Source of the DNA: an uncultured Oscillibacter sp. | GTDB lineage: Bacteria; Bacillota; Clostridia; Oscillospirales; Oscillospiraceae | DNA length: 64,000 nt | Assembly: GCA_910577405.1 (NCBI GenBank) | Contig: CAJTMG010000018.1 | Location: forward strand, 7,938 to 71,937 | Reading direction: 5' to 3' | Part shown: piece after piece, positions 63,940 to 64,000 of the stretch | Numbering within the stretch: the first letter of the stretch is position 1 | How the letters are laid out: each line of letters begins with the position of its first letter | The notes under the pieces: generated by a model | Seen by the model: the letters and a program-made list of their open reading frames with translations, nothing else | The model's database searches: none | Told to the model about the DNA's origin: nothing | Position numbers and translations under genes: made by a program

Positions 63940-64000
63940 AACATCCCCTCCATCTCTACCGGCGTCTTCGGTTATCCCTTGCCCCAGGCCGCCAGCGTCG
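63940..64000 (+). pseudogene. Macrodomain fragment at window edge
   Basis: The plus frame reads NIPSISTGVFGYPLPQAASV, the ADP-ribose-binding loop of macrodomain (Appr-1-p processing) proteins. It starts abruptly at the transposase junction; the rest runs beyond the window. The N-terminal half of the domain is absent here. Confidence 0.6.

Noticed and set aside
1..64000. CRISPR arrays or rRNA genes
   Set aside because: No regularly spaced repeats and no rRNA sequences were seen.

Overview
The window looks like chromosome from a GC-rich, spore-forming, anaerobic Firmicute of the gut Clostridia (Oscillospiraceae-like). The evidence is a bofA/yaaL sporulation pair, AGGAGG-type ribosome binding sites, a T-box leader, LicT/RAT antitermination, a glycyl radical enzyme, many Rbs-type sugar ABC systems and S-layer homology proteins. 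The genus is inference; no rRNA is present.

Layout. (1) 1-8700: an IS5-like relic, then a LacI-controlled sugar/polyol operon with an SDR dehydrogenase, a TIM-barrel isomerase/epimerase, ABC ATPase, permease, a 435-bp gap, a binding lipoprotein and a zinc alcohol dehydrogenase. (2) 8950-10540: a chemoreceptor gene destroyed by an internal deletion. (3) 10650-20580: an iron alcohol dehydrogenase facing a minus-strand set made of a BCCT transporter, AraC regulator, glycyl radical activase, YgjV-like membrane protein, glycyl radical enzyme (GRE) and sigma-54 activator. A near-consensus sigma-54 promoter with upstream palindromes lies directly before the GRE gene. (4) 20980-27390: a second sugar ABC operon with LacI regulator and a divergent Gfo/Idh/MocA dehydrogenase. 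(5) 28040-31750: an acyltransferase, an AraR-like regulator with matching palindromes, and a Gfo/Idh/MocA gene sitting behind the stump of a lost ABC ATPase gene. (6) 32020-37090: housekeeping genes (rpsU, HAD, HD, prolyl-tRNA editing, murC, cca). (7) 37220-44430: two hybrid histidine kinases, a chemoreceptor and a translationally coupled FMN-binding lipoprotein. (8) 44850-49940: bofA, yaaL, tadA, a T-box leader, two DUF2500-type genes, leuS, tRNA-Arg. (9) 50290-54730: a beta-glucoside operon (licT-bglP-bglA) with two RAT/terminator switches. (10) 54740-64000: decayed integrative-element, phage and transposon debris (DUF932, serine recombinase, CHAP, RepA-like, sigma factor, holin, transposase, macrodomain) interrupted by three SLH protein genes, two of which lack an ATG/GTG start.

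The metabolic logic is import and oxidation or isomerisation of several sugars or polyols under local repressors, plus one sigma-54-driven radical-enzyme pathway whose substrate cannot be read from sequence alone. The most unusual item is that GRE locus: a C-V-E active-site GRE paired with a short activase lacking the ferredoxin-like insert, a BCCT carrier and an iron alcohol dehydrogenase.
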